From: C-114 sp963719285
Lineage (GTDB): Bacteria > Chloroflexota > Limnocylindria > Limnocylindrales > CSP1-4
Length of the DNA: 64,000 nt
Direction of reading: 5' to 3'
Assembly (NCBI GenBank): GCA_963719285.1
Contig: CAVRBO010000001.1
Location: 186,001-250,000 of the forward strand
In this document: positions 32,180 to 39,685 of the stretch, piece after piece
Layout: each line of letters opens with the position of its first letter
Numbering within the stretch: position 1 is the first letter of the stretch
Translations under genes and position numbers: made by a program
The notes under the pieces: generated by a model
The model's database searches: none
Seen by the model: the letters and a program-made list of their open reading frames with translations, nothing else
What the model was told of the DNA's origin: nothing

Positions 32180-33222
32180 CGGGGCGCACCGTCGAGCGCG
32201 AGCGGCTTGTGCCAGGCCGTGGTCGAGCTGGCCACGCGGAAGCCGCACGACTCGTACAGCGTGAGCGTCTGGTTCGGGCTCTGGAGATCCGCTCCGAGGG
32301 CGGCACGGTCGGCACCCCGGTCGCGCAGCAGGACGAGCGTCCGGCCGATGAGTGCCCGGGCCAGGCCTCGGCGACGCCAGGCGCGCCCGGTGAACACGGG
32401 ATCGAGCCAGCCCTCACGGGCGCCGTCATGGCCGAGCTTGATCGACCCGCGTACACCACCGGCGACCTCGTCGCCGTCGAACCCGATCGACCACAACGAC
32501 AGGTCCTGACCCGGCTCGGCGAGGAATCGGGCGTAGTCGTTCTCGGTGGGGTCATGGGCGTTGAACTCCTCGCGGAACGCCTCGGTCTCCGCATCGAAGA
32601 TGCGGCGCAGCAGTCCCGGTTCAGGGACGACCGGCCGGACCGCGATGCCATCCGGCATCGGCGGGACGGCGATCGCCTCGAAGTCCGGGCGAATCATGGT
32701 CGCGAACCGGCGATGCCGCTCGTAGCCGGTCGCCCTCAGGAGTTCGGTCGTGGCCGTGTCCCCGTCGAGGCACTCGCAGGTCAGGCGACGCGGCCGGTCG
32801 CGACCGTCGCCGGAACGGATGTGTTCGGTCGCGATGGCCCGTCGCCGAGCTTCGGTCCAGTCGTGCAGGGCGCGGATCACCTCCGGCCGACGGATGGTCG
32901 GGTCGAGCAGGCTCACGGACCAGTAGTCGCGGGTGCCGCCGACCAGGTCGTCCCAATCGACCCGGGCGTACCCCGCGATCGCGCCGTCGAGCTCCACGAC
33001 GCAGATGTCCCGCTCGGGATCGCTCCGTTCGAGGTGCTCGTAGGTGGATCGCATGTCGTCGACGTCGATCGGCTGGGCCTCGCCATCGGCCGATCGCGCC
33101 GCCTGGTTCGCCGCGGCCATCCCGGGGATGTCCGCGTCGATGCCGCGGAAGTGCCGGAAACGGATCCCCGGCAGTCCCGCGAGCACCGGCATGGGCGTGT
33201 ACGTCGCCACGACGGAGATCAT
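32176..33222 (-). CDS. Two-domain GNAT acetyltransferase (second)
   Basis: The 348-aa protein also has two GNAT domains. The C-terminal one carries GRAWRRRGLARALI and QTLTLYESCGF. The N-terminal domain has degenerated in its acetyl-CoA loop (IRRPEVIRAL) and may be structural. It starts one base after the permease stop and overlaps RsgA by four bases. It is about as long as the first GNAT and probably a distant paralogue of it. Confidence 0.83.
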   Translation of the reverse strand: MISVVATYTPMPVLAGLPGIRFRHFRGIDADIPGMAAANQAARSADGEAQPIDVDDMRSTYEHLERSDPERDICVVELDGAIAGYARVDWDDLVGGTRDYWSVSLLDPTIRRPEVIRALHDWTEARRRAIATEHIRSGDGRDRPRRLTCECLDGDTATTELLRATGYERHRRFATMIRPDFEAIAVPPMPDGIAVRPVVPEPGLLRRIFDAETEAFREEFNAHDPTENDYARFLAEPGQDLSLWSIGFDGDEVAGGVRGSIKLGHDGAREGWLDPVFTGRAWRRRGLARALIGRTLVLLRDRGADRAALGADLQSPNQTLTLYESCGFRVASSTTAWHKPLALDGAPR

Positions 33223-33223
33223 G

Positions 33224-34024
33224 TCAGCCCACCCGCTTCAGCTTGCCGGTCCGCTTGGCGTAGGCCTCGGCTCGGCCGAAGCCCCACACGCCGACCGGGA
33301 TGAGGACGATCGCCATCACGACGAGTGGCCAGACGTCGCCCAGGAGCCGGTCGAACCCGACCCCCTCGATGAGCGCGGCCCGGACGCCGTCGAGGATGTA
33401 CGTGGCCGGCGACAGGTGGGCGAGCACCTGCATCCAGCCGGGCAGGATCGAGATCGGGTAGTACACCCCGCTCACGAGGAGCAGGACCGACTGGAGGACG
33501 AACGTCATCTGTGCGCCGCGTTCCACGTACAGCAGGGGCAGGATCGCCGCGAGCATCCCGATCCCGACGAAGCTGACGGAGCCGATGGCCATCATCGCGG
33601 CCGCCGCGGCCAGGTCGGCGTGCCCGAGGTCCAGCCCGAAGAACAGGCACAGGACGACGAGCATGGCGCCGGTGTGGACGAGGCCGTACACGATGGCATA
33701 GGCGACCGACCCGAGCAGCTGCGACGACCGTCGGATCGGCGCCATCATCGTGTACTCGAGGGTGCCCTCCCAGCGTTCGACCGCGATCGTCTCGGCGATC
33801 CAGCTGAAGGTCACCGACAGGTAGTTCCAGAAGATCGCGCCGATCATCAGCGAGAACAGGAGGCGTCGGTCGCCCTGCGCCTCGCCGATGAGGCTGATCG
33901 AGAGCGCGCCCGCGACGGAGTAGACCAGGAAGGCGATCTCCCAGGCCCAGTAGCGGCGGGTGAGGTGGAAGTTGCGCTCGATGAAGGCGAAGCTCGCCTT
34001 CATCTCGCGCGTCATGGCGGTCAC
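33224..34024 (-). CDS. ABC-2 type exporter permease
   Basis: The protein has about 266 aa and six helices in the ABC-2 pattern. It includes EGTLEYTMMAPIRR (cytoplasmic coupling helix) and SGVYYPISILPGWM before the fifth helix. I prefer GTG 34022-34024, which has GGGAG nine bases before it. ATG 34067 is possible but would overlap the small gene. Together with the ATPase at 34289 it forms a half-size exporter, probably for a drug or lipid. Confidence 0.87.
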   Translation of the reverse strand: MTAMTREMKASFAFIERNFHLTRRYWAWEIAFLVYSVAGALSISLIGEAQGDRRLLFSLMIGAIFWNYLSVTFSWIAETIAVERWEGTLEYTMMAPIRRSSQLLGSVAYAIVYGLVHTGAMLVVLCLFFGLDLGHADLAAAAAMMAIGSVSFVGIGMLAAILPLLYVERGAQMTFVLQSVLLLVSGVYYPISILPGWMQVLAHLSPATYILDGVRAALIEGVGFDRLLGDVWPLVVMAIVLIPVGVWGFGRAEAYAKRTGKLKRVG

Positions 34025-34065
34025 TGGACGGTCTCCCTGGCGGGGGAGGGGCCGGCTCGTCCCGA

Positions 34066-34269
34066 TCATCGGGACCGAGCCGGCTGGATGGACGGTTCCG
34101 CTGCGACGCGGGCGCCGATCGCGATGATCCGGCGACCGAGCACGCGGCGGACGGGCTGCCGTTCAGGGCGGTTCGAACGAGCGAACAGGCGCGCGTTCGC
34201 CGCGGCCCGCAGATCGTTCGCGCGGCGTTCCCTGGCGAACTGCAGCTGGATCTGAGCCTCTGCCTTCAT
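34066..34269 (-). CDS. Small basic protein within the ABC operon
   Basis: The 67-aa protein begins MKAEAQIQLQFARERRANDL. The ATG has one of the best Shine-Dalgarno sequences in the window (GGAGGTGA, five bases ahead), so it is almost surely translated. It is rich in Arg and Ala, mostly helical, without Cys or a membrane segment, and has no known domain. It lies between ATPase and permease genes of one operon. A longer start at 34329 exists but would overlap the ATPase. Confidence 0.65.
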   Translation of the reverse strand: MKAEAQIQLQFARERRANDLRAAANARLFARSNRPERQPVRRVLGRRIIAIGARVAAEPSIQPARSR

Positions 34270-34288
34270 CTTCCTCACCTCCTTTCGG

Positions 34289-35200
34289 TCAAGGTTCATC
34301 GGTCTCGTCCTCGGCGAAGTCGTCGTCAAGCGAGCGACCGGTGTATGTCATGAACACGGATTCGAGCGTCGGTGGACGGCCGTGCTCTCGCTCGACCATC
34401 GCCTTCAGCCCGGCGGGTGTGTCCTCGGCGACGACGCGGCCGCCGTCGAGGATGTCGATCCGAGCGCACAGCCGCTCGGCCTCAGCGAGGTCGTGGGTCG
34501 TCAGGACGATCGTCGCGTCGTGGGTCTCGCTGAGTTCCTCCACGAAGCTCTGCACGTCGAGCTTGGACCGTGGATCCAGCCCGGTGGTCGGTTCGTCGAG
34601 GAGCAGGAGCGAGGGGCTCGTGAGCAGGGCCCGCGCGATCGCGACCTTCTGCTGCATGCCCCGGCTCATCTGCTCGATCGGCCGGTCGGCCCGGCGCGCC
34701 CCGATCCCGAGGCGTTCCAGGATGACCAGCGCGTCACGCCGGGCCGGACCCGCGTCCAGGCCGTAGAGCCGGGCCGCGAATGAGAGGTTCTCCATCGGAC
34801 TGAGCTTCTTGAAGAACGCCGCGTCGACGCTCACCCGGTTGATGAGCCGCTTGACGGCGAGCTCGTCGCGGGTCAGGTCCAGGCCGAAGATCTCGACCCG
34901 CCCGGTGTCCAGGGTGAGCAGTCCGCAGATGAGCCGGATGAGGGTGCTCTTGCCGGAGCCGTTGGCTCCGAGGATGCCCCGGATCTCTCCGCGCTCGATC
35001 CGCATCGACACGTCGTCGATCGCGATGACCGGCGGCTTGTTGCGCTCGACGTTGAACCGCTTGGTGGCGTGTTCGACGAGGAGCGCCGGGATGGCTGCCG
35101 GCCCGGTCGTGGTCGGTCCGCCGGTCTCCGGCGCGTCCACGGGGGCAGCGTCGAACCGGTCGTCCGTCCTGTTCAGTTGTCGTGGCAGGGTGGCGGTCAC
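34289..35200 (-). CDS. ABC exporter ATP-binding protein
   Basis: The 303-aa ATPase has Walker A GANGSGKST, the signature SRGMQQKVAIARAL and Walker B LLLLDEPTTGLD, then the switch His in LTTHDLAEAE. The C-terminal TLESVFMTYTGR is typical of drug and antibiotic exporters. It starts with GTG, has about 40 extra N-terminal residues, and is the first large gene after the leader and terminator at 35.25-35.5 kb, so its expression is likely set by attenuation. Confidence 0.93.
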   Translation of the reverse strand: MTATLPRQLNRTDDRFDAAPVDAPETGGPTTTGPAAIPALLVEHATKRFNVERNKPPVIAIDDVSMRIERGEIRGILGANGSGKSTLIRLICGLLTLDTGRVEIFGLDLTRDELAVKRLINRVSVDAAFFKKLSPMENLSFAARLYGLDAGPARRDALVILERLGIGARRADRPIEQMSRGMQQKVAIARALLTSPSLLLLDEPTTGLDPRSKLDVQSFVEELSETHDATIVLTTHDLAEAERLCARIDILDGGRVVAEDTPAGLKAMVEREHGRPPTLESVFMTYTGRSLDDDFAEDETDEP

Positions 35201-35253
35201 GGTCGTTGCTCCTGGAAACGTCGTCGGTGATCGGGGATGGCCCGGAGATGACG

Positions 35254-35300
35254 AAAGCCGCGGGCCCCATTCGTCCTTGTCGGGACGGGTCCGCGGCTTC
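35254..35300 (-). promoter_or_regulatory. Strong hairpin before the ABC operon
   Basis: On the minus strand AAGCCGCGGACCC pairs with the inverse ending CGCGGCTT across a loop of about 18 bases. It lies 54-100 bases upstream of the ATPase start and downstream of the leader terminator. The trailing TTTCGTC is only a weak U-tract, so it could be a second terminator or an element masking translation. Confidence 0.55.
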
Positions 35301-35329
35301 CATGTCCGGCGCGAGGTGCGTCAGGCAAC

Positions 35330-35364
35330 AAAAAAGGCCGAGGGCCCGATCTGGCCCACGGCTC
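35330..35364 (-). terminator. Intrinsic terminator (attenuator) in the leader of the ABC operon
   Basis: On the minus strand GCCGTGGGCC, a short loop, then GGCCCTCGGC form a ten-base stem with one T-T mismatch, followed directly by six T. It lies after the leader-peptide stop and 130 bases before the ATPase start. Position and U-tract make it a textbook transcription attenuator. Confidence 0.75.
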
Positions 35365-35401
35365 GTGGTGCTTCGTCAGGACGGCTTACGCCGCCGGCAG
35401 C

Positions 35402-35488
35402 TCAGCTCGAGATGGGCACAGACCTCCCGCTGTCGACAGCCCCGAAGGGCGTCGCCGGGCGAGGGGCGAAGGTGCTGAAGTGCATCAT
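35402..35488 (-). CDS. 28-codon leader peptide of the ABC/GNAT/RsgA operon
   Basis: The frame reads MMHFSTFAPRPATPFGAV followed by ten residues ending VPISS and TGA. It has AAGGAGG nine bases before the ATG and lies about 50 bases after a consensus promoter. It ends about 40 bases before the terminator stem. GCCCA in codons 25-26 is complementary to TGGGC in the first terminator arm, so ribosome position could influence folding. It resembles leader peptides of antibiotic-resistance genes, where a stalled ribosome relieves attenuation. The trigger is unknown. Confidence 0.6.
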   Translation of the reverse strand: MMHFSTFAPRPATPFGAVDSGRSVPISS

Positions 35489-35542
35489 TTCGGGGACCCT
35501 CCTTTCTCGGCTGGACGGCGCACGGATCGGGCGCCGGGCCGG

Positions 35543-35572
35543 AGTCTACGTCCGGCCGGCGGACGGTGTCAA
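35543..35572 (-). promoter_or_regulatory. Sigma70-type promoter for the leader and ABC operon
   Basis: On the minus strand the -35 box is TTGACA (35567-35572), a perfect consensus. The -10 box is TAGACT (35543-35548), separated by 18 bases. Transcription should start near 35535, about 47 bases before the leader ATG. It is the best consensus promoter I found in the window. Confidence 0.7.
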
Positions 35573-35581
35573 CGTAGACGA

Positions 35582-35604
35582 ATGACGATGTCGGGCATCG
35601 TCAT
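35582..35604. terminator. Nine-base-stem hairpin after the DUF5666-like gene
   Basis: ATGACGATG and CATCGTCAT form a perfect stem with a five-base loop, 47 bases past the stop of the minus-strand DUF5666-like gene and just before the leader promoter. It lacks a T-tract but probably insulates the two units. Confidence 0.5.
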
Positions 35605-35650
35605 CCGTCCATGGTCGGGGCCTGCCGGCGGCCCCGTGAACGAGCCAGGC

Positions 35651-36712
35651 TCAGCTTGGCGCCGTGCTCGGATCGGGCTTGACCGGCAGGGCCTTGGGGC
35701 CGCGGAGCGACCCGGCCAGCACGGTCGTCGCGTCGAGGGAGCCGTCGGCCCGGGCAAGACCCTGGGCCGAGATGTACATCCCGACGGTGACGTCGGACAG
35801 CTTCCCGGTCGTCGCGCCCTGGACCCGGTACGTCGTGGATGCGTCGACATGGATGGTCGCGCTCTTGCCGCCCCGGACATCGATCGTGATGGAGCTGCTC
35901 GTGACCGCGGTGACCTTGCCGGCCCGGCTGTCCGGAACGATGTGGACGACCGATGCGGCGAACGATGTGCCGTCCGTGCCCTCGACCTGGACACGAGCGC
36001 CCACGCTCAGGTCTGACTTGGAACTCTTGGCCGCACCGACCAGGAAGCTGGTCGCGCTCGACGTCGTCACGGTCTTCGACGAGCCATCACGGAGCTTGAC
36101 GGTGAAGCCGCTCGTGGTGACGTCCGTGACCGTCCCGGCGATGGTCGGGACGCGGACGACGATGAGGGTGACCGAGTAGCTCCCGTCGGCGTTCTTCGTC
36201 TGACGCAGGCTGATGTTGTCACCGACCTTGAGGTCCGCGAGCTTGCCCGCCTGGCTGCCGATCATGATCTTGGTCGTGTCAGTGACGGCGATCGTGCGGG
36301 TCCAGCCGTCGTCGGTCTTGAGACTCACATTCGAACCGTCGATCTTGGCGATCGTGATCGCCCGGCCGATGCCATCCGCCCGGCCGCCGGAGATGGGCCC
36401 GCCGATCTTGGCCGGGCCGCCACCGAAGCCGAAGCTGAAGCCGAAGCCGGGACCGCCGAAGCCACCGAAGCCGGGTCCCCGACCCTTGTTGCCATCGGGC
36501 GCCGAAGACGTCACAGGAGCGGCCGCCGACGGATCCGCCGACGTGCTCGGCGAGGCGCCGATCGTGACCGCCGCGGAGGCGACCAGCACGACGAGCGAGC
36601 CGATGACGATCCCGATCCGCAGCAACTCGCCGGATCGGAGGCGGGTCCGGGTCCTGAACTGGACGGGGGTCGGCGGCGCTGGTTCGTCGTTCGGCGTCCA
36701 CTGGTCGGTCAT
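35651..36712 (-). CDS. Membrane-anchored DUF5666-like repeat protein
   Basis: The 353-aa protein has a short cytoplasmic N-terminus, one transmembrane helix (IGIVIGSLVVLVASAAVTIG, around residues 35-54) and a Gly/Phe-rich linker (GFGGFGGPGFGF). The rest is a series of about four beta-rich units such as AGTVTDVTTSGFTVKLRDGS, a DUF5666-like pattern. These are OB-like extracytoplasmic domains of unknown function. ATG 36712 has GGAGAGG upstream. It stands alone as a transcription unit. Confidence 0.72.
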   Translation of the reverse strand: MTDQWTPNDEPAPPTPVQFRTRTRLRSGELLRIGIVIGSLVVLVASAAVTIGASPSTSADPSAAAPVTSSAPDGNKGRGPGFGGFGGPGFGFSFGFGGGPAKIGGPISGGRADGIGRAITIAKIDGSNVSLKTDDGWTRTIAVTDTTKIMIGSQAGKLADLKVGDNISLRQTKNADGSYSVTLIVVRVPTIAGTVTDVTTSGFTVKLRDGSSKTVTTSSATSFLVGAAKSSKSDLSVGARVQVEGTDGTSFAASVVHIVPDSRAGKVTAVTSSSITIDVRGGKSATIHVDASTTYRVQGATTGKLSDVTVGMYISAQGLARADGSLDATTVLAGSLRGPKALPVKPDPSTAPS

Positions 36713-36922
36713 TGGAACCTCTCCGGCGCGAACCCTGTGTGGAGGGCCACGCATCGAAAATACACGTTCGCTTCACGCACGGGAAGCTTGACCGGGAGTG
36801 TACGCCCAGGGGTCCTGAGAACCACTCAGGATGGGCCGTCGTCGGTGCGTCCGGGCGCCACCTTCGCGACGGCGGGCCCGCCGGACCGGCCGAGGGGCTC
36901 CGGCCTGCCTTCGAACAGACGT

Positions 36923-36930
36923 GCTATGAT
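36923..36930 (+). promoter_or_regulatory. Extended -10 promoter of the cold-shock gene
   Basis: TGCTATGAT (TG at 36922-36923, -10 box TATGAT at 36925-36930) is an extended -10 element without a good -35. It would give a 5' leader of about 95 bases before the GTG start, similar to the long leaders of cspA-type mRNAs. Confidence 0.5.
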
Positions 36931-37032
36931 CGGGGCTCGTCACAGTTCGTGGCGATGCTTCGCGTGGTCGACAACCCTTCTCGAACAGACCGTGCGCCTG
37001 CAGTTCCCAGTTCGGGAAGCGTGGAGGTCGAT

Positions 37033-37236
37033 GTGACCACCGGTACCATCAAGAAGGTCGTCGCCGATCGCGGCTTCGGCTTCATCGCCGCTGAGGATGC
37101 GAAGGAATACTTCTTCCATCGCGGCGGCCTCGACTCTTCGCTCGACTTCGATCGCCTCACTGGCGGCGAGCGCGTCGAGTTCGAGATCGAGCAGAGCCCC
37201 AAGGGCCCGCGCGCCGTCAAGGTGCACGGCGTCTGA
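37033..37236 (+). CDS. cspA: Cold-shock protein (CspA family)
   Basis: The 67-aa protein begins MTTGTIKKVVADRGFGFI. RNP1 reads RGFGFI (usually KGFGFI) and RNP2 EYFFHRG (usually VFVHxS). GTG 37033 follows GGAGG by five bases. It binds single-stranded RNA and DNA as a chaperone. The rest of the fold, GGERVEFEI and KGPRAVKV, is normal. A perfect 13-base hairpin ends the unit. Confidence 0.93.
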   Translation: MTTGTIKKVVADRGFGFIAAEDAKEYFFHRGGLDSSLDFDRLTGGERVEFEIEQSPKGPRAVKVHGV

Positions 37237-37257
37237 GGTTCAGGCGTCTGTAACGCA

Positions 37258-37288
37258 CGAGGCCCCGTCCATTTCGGACGGGGCCTCG
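37258..37288 (+). terminator. Hairpin terminator after cspA
   Basis: CGAGGCCCCGTCC and GGACGGGGCCTCG form a perfect 13-base stem with a five-base loop, 21 bases after the stop. The downstream T-tract is poor (TCGATTCC), common for GC-rich genomes. Confidence 0.75.
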
Positions 37289-37415
37289 TCGATTCCGGGC
37301 CGGCTCGCCCCATGCCCGGCGGGCTCGTGGAGCCTCGCGCGCACGGGCGCGCGCGGATCGCGCGCGCCCTCGCCTGCGCTGATGCCTCGGCCCGGACCCT
37401 GTTACCGTTGAGGGA

Positions 37416-37733
37416 ATGACGACTCGGCACCAGCGTTTCGCCCTGGTCGACGTGACGTTCGCAGGAGAACCTCTCGCCGGGGCGACCATGGACCTCTGGG
37501 AGGACGACCAGCAGCGCGCCCAATGGACGGCCAGGGTCGTCGTTCGGTCCGCGCCGGTCGCCGAGGAAGGCGAGCTCACGGGCAAGACCCGGGACGGCCG
37601 CGCTCTCTCGGGGCACGCGCTCATCGCCGATCGGCAGATGGGTCCGGGCGGACGTCGCGAGACCCTCATCGAGTTCCATGGCGCCGGTGACCTACACGGC
37701 CTGAACGACCCGCCCCAGCCGCCGCACGCCTGA
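37416..37733 (+). CDS. Hypothetical 105-aa protein
   Basis: It begins MTTRHQRFALVDVTFAGEPL and contains beta-rich segments such as ARVVVRSAP and LTGKTRDGRALSGHALI. It has no membrane segment or known motif. The gene stands alone, and its GAGGGA lies immediately before the ATG, closer than ideal. The residue composition looks like a real coding sequence, but no function can be given. Confidence 0.5.
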   Translation: MTTRHQRFALVDVTFAGEPLAGATMDLWEDDQQRAQWTARVVVRSAPVAEEGELTGKTRDGRALSGHALIADRQMGPGGRRETLIEFHGAGDLHGLNDPPQPPHA

Positions 37734-37749
37734 ACGACTGGCGCGACGG

Positions 37750-38613
37750 TCAGCCCTCCGAGCCGCGCCGCCCCAGGACCGAGAACGACAGCGGGATGCG
37801 GCCTCGTTCTTCGTCGCGGACGTCGGCGTGGCCACCCCACCAGTCGGTCGCGTGCTCGGCGACCCGATCGAGGCGCAGGCCGGCACCCAGGAGCGCGGTG
37901 ATGACCTCGCCGAGGGTCCAGGCGCGGGCGAACTTCCAGCTCTGGTCCGGGTCGGCGATCGAGAGGTGGTCGATGTACTCGGGCGACCAGCCCTTCGAGG
38001 CCTCTGGGCCGGCGAAGTAGTCGTAGTCCGTCGCGATCCAGCCGCCGTCCTCGTCGACGTCGAACAGCCACTCGGCCGGGTGCCCCTCGAACAGGACGAG
38101 CCGACCGTCCGGGGCGAGCAGGCGATGGAGGACCGCCGCCCACGCGTCGAGGTCCTGGAGCCACATCAGCGAGCCGCGGCCGGTGTACAGCAGATCGGCC
38201 GTGCCATCGAGCTCGTGGGGCGTGTCGAGCACGTCGCTCACGATCCAGCGGGCCGGCGCGCCGACCGCCGCGGACAGACGCTCGGCCAGCTCGATCATCC
38301 GCGGGCTGAAGTCGACCCCCACGATCTCCCCGGCACCCAGGTTCCAGAGCGAGAGGCTGTCCCGACCGCCGGCGCATTGGAGGTGGATCGCCCGCCGGCA
38401 GCGTCCGTGGATGTCGCCGATGAGCTCGAGCTCCGGGGCCAGGAGGTTCGACCCACCGGATCCGATGAGCTCGATCGCCTCGGGCAGCCAGCGCTCGTAC
38501 CGCTCCGCCGCCTCGTCCCACGCCGCGCCGTTGGCCGCATGCATGGCCCGGACGTCCGCCCGCTCGGCGGCCGTCGCCGGCCGGATGTGCTCGTCGTCGG
38601 GGGAGTGGCCCAC
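37750..38613 (-). CDS. Class I SAM-dependent methyltransferase
   Basis: The 287-aa protein has a motif I variant HLQCAGGRDSLSLWNLG (around residues 76-92), followed by IVGVDFSPRMIELA, and motif IV LLYTGRGSLMW. The C-terminal half has YDYFAGPEASKGW and DWWGG segments, typical of a large family of uncharacterised small-molecule methyltransferases. It is transcribed divergently from the ATPase at 38719. Substrate unknown. Confidence 0.8.
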   Translation of the reverse strand: MGHSPDDEHIRPATAAERADVRAMHAANGAAWDEAAERYERWLPEAIELIGSGGSNLLAPELELIGDIHGRCRRAIHLQCAGGRDSLSLWNLGAGEIVGVDFSPRMIELAERLSAAVGAPARWIVSDVLDTPHELDGTADLLYTGRGSLMWLQDLDAWAAVLHRLLAPDGRLVLFEGHPAEWLFDVDEDGGWIATDYDYFAGPEASKGWSPEYIDHLSIADPDQSWKFARAWTLGEVITALLGAGLRLDRVAEHATDWWGGHADVRDEERGRIPLSFSVLGRRGSEG

Positions 38614-38718
38614 GGGCTCAGTCTACGGCCAGGCGTCGCGTTGACCGGCCCGCGGCGCGCCCGTACGCTGCGGCTCCGCCCAGGACCCGGTCAGCCCCCC
38701 ACTCAGCCTGGAGCTGCG

Positions 38719-39678
38719 ATGGACATCGACCTCGATGGCGGCCCCCGCCTGCCGGGCGGTGGCTGGCTCCGCGACCCACGCTCGCCGACGCCGCACTCGA
38801 TCGTCGAGGCCGTGCGCGACGGGACGCTGGACGCTTCCCTGGCAGCGCTCCTGTGGCTCCTCGCCGAGGCGCGCGTGCCGCTCGTCGTGGCCGCCGGCCC
38901 GCCGGGGACGGGCAAGTCGACGCTCCTGCACGCGCTCCTCGGGTTGCTCCCGGCCGGGGCGCGGATCCAGGAGTTGGCTGGGTACGCGGAGGACTTCGCC
39001 TGGCTGCCCGAGGCCGCCACGCTCGGCTGGCGGCCTCACGGCTTCGGCGGACTGGCGGCCCCGGCGGATCGTGCCAGGACGCAGGCCACGACCCCGGTGG
39101 AGCCATCGTCGACCGTCCTCCTCGTCCACGAGTTCAGCGACCACCTCCCCATCTACACCTGGGGAGAGGTCGCCCGGGTCGTCGTGCGGGCGCTCAGCCT
39201 GGGGTACGGCCTGGGCGCGACGATCCACGCCGAATTGCTCGAGGAAGTCCTCGACGAGCTGGCCGGCCCCGAGGTCGGCCTCACCGCAGACGAGCTGTCG
39301 CGCCTGGGTGTCGTCCTCGTGATGCGAGCGTTCCGCGACCGGGCGACCGGGGTGGTCGTTCGCCGGGTGGTCGCCGCGCACTACGTCCGGCCGGTCGTCC
39401 GCGACGCCGCCGGCCACGTCCAGCGCCTGGGCCCGGCGGTCCTCGCGACCTGGGATCCCGCCACGGACGCGTTCGAGGACTTCGCGTGGGGGATCGTCCC
39501 CGAGCTGGCCGAGCGGATCGGCATGAAGGCCGGCGACTTCGAGCGCGAGCGGACCCGCCGCGCGGACTACCTCAGCGGGTTCGCCCGGGCAGGGATGATC
39601 GCCCCAGACGACGTCCGTGCCGCGGTCGGGCATTATCGCCACGGCGTGCCGGACCGCGATGGAGCGGCCGGGGCCTGA
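38719..39678 (+). CDS. P-loop ATPase (type II/IV secretion ATPase-like)
   Basis: The protein has about 319 aa with Walker A GPPGTGKST (around residues 57-65). A strand and aromatic run follow (RIQELAGYAEDFAWLPEA) that resembles the CpaF/VirB11-type loop, and then VLLVHEFSDHLP and GATIHAELLEEVLDEL, with His residues as in PilT-like ATPases. No pilus or secretion gene is nearby, so it is an orphan. I chose ATG 38719 because the upstream frame overlaps the divergent methyltransferase. Confidence 0.6.
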   Translation: MDIDLDGGPRLPGGGWLRDPRSPTPHSIVEAVRDGTLDASLAALLWLLAEARVPLVVAAGPPGTGKSTLLHALLGLLPAGARIQELAGYAEDFAWLPEAATLGWRPHGFGGLAAPADRARTQATTPVEPSSTVLLVHEFSDHLPIYTWGEVARVVVRALSLGYGLGATIHAELLEEVLDELAGPEVGLTADELSRLGVVLVMRAFRDRATGVVVRRVVAAHYVRPVVRDAAGHVQRLGPAVLATWDPATDAFEDFAWGIVPELAERIGMKAGDFERERTRRADYLSGFARAGMIAPDDVRAAVGHYRHGVPDRDGAAGA

Positions 39679-39685
39679 GCGGCGA

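Noticed and set aside
35254..35364. A T-box or other known riboswitch before the ABC operon
   Set aside because: I found no T-box sequence (TGGNACCGCG-type) or specifier arm. A leader peptide plus terminator explains the region better.
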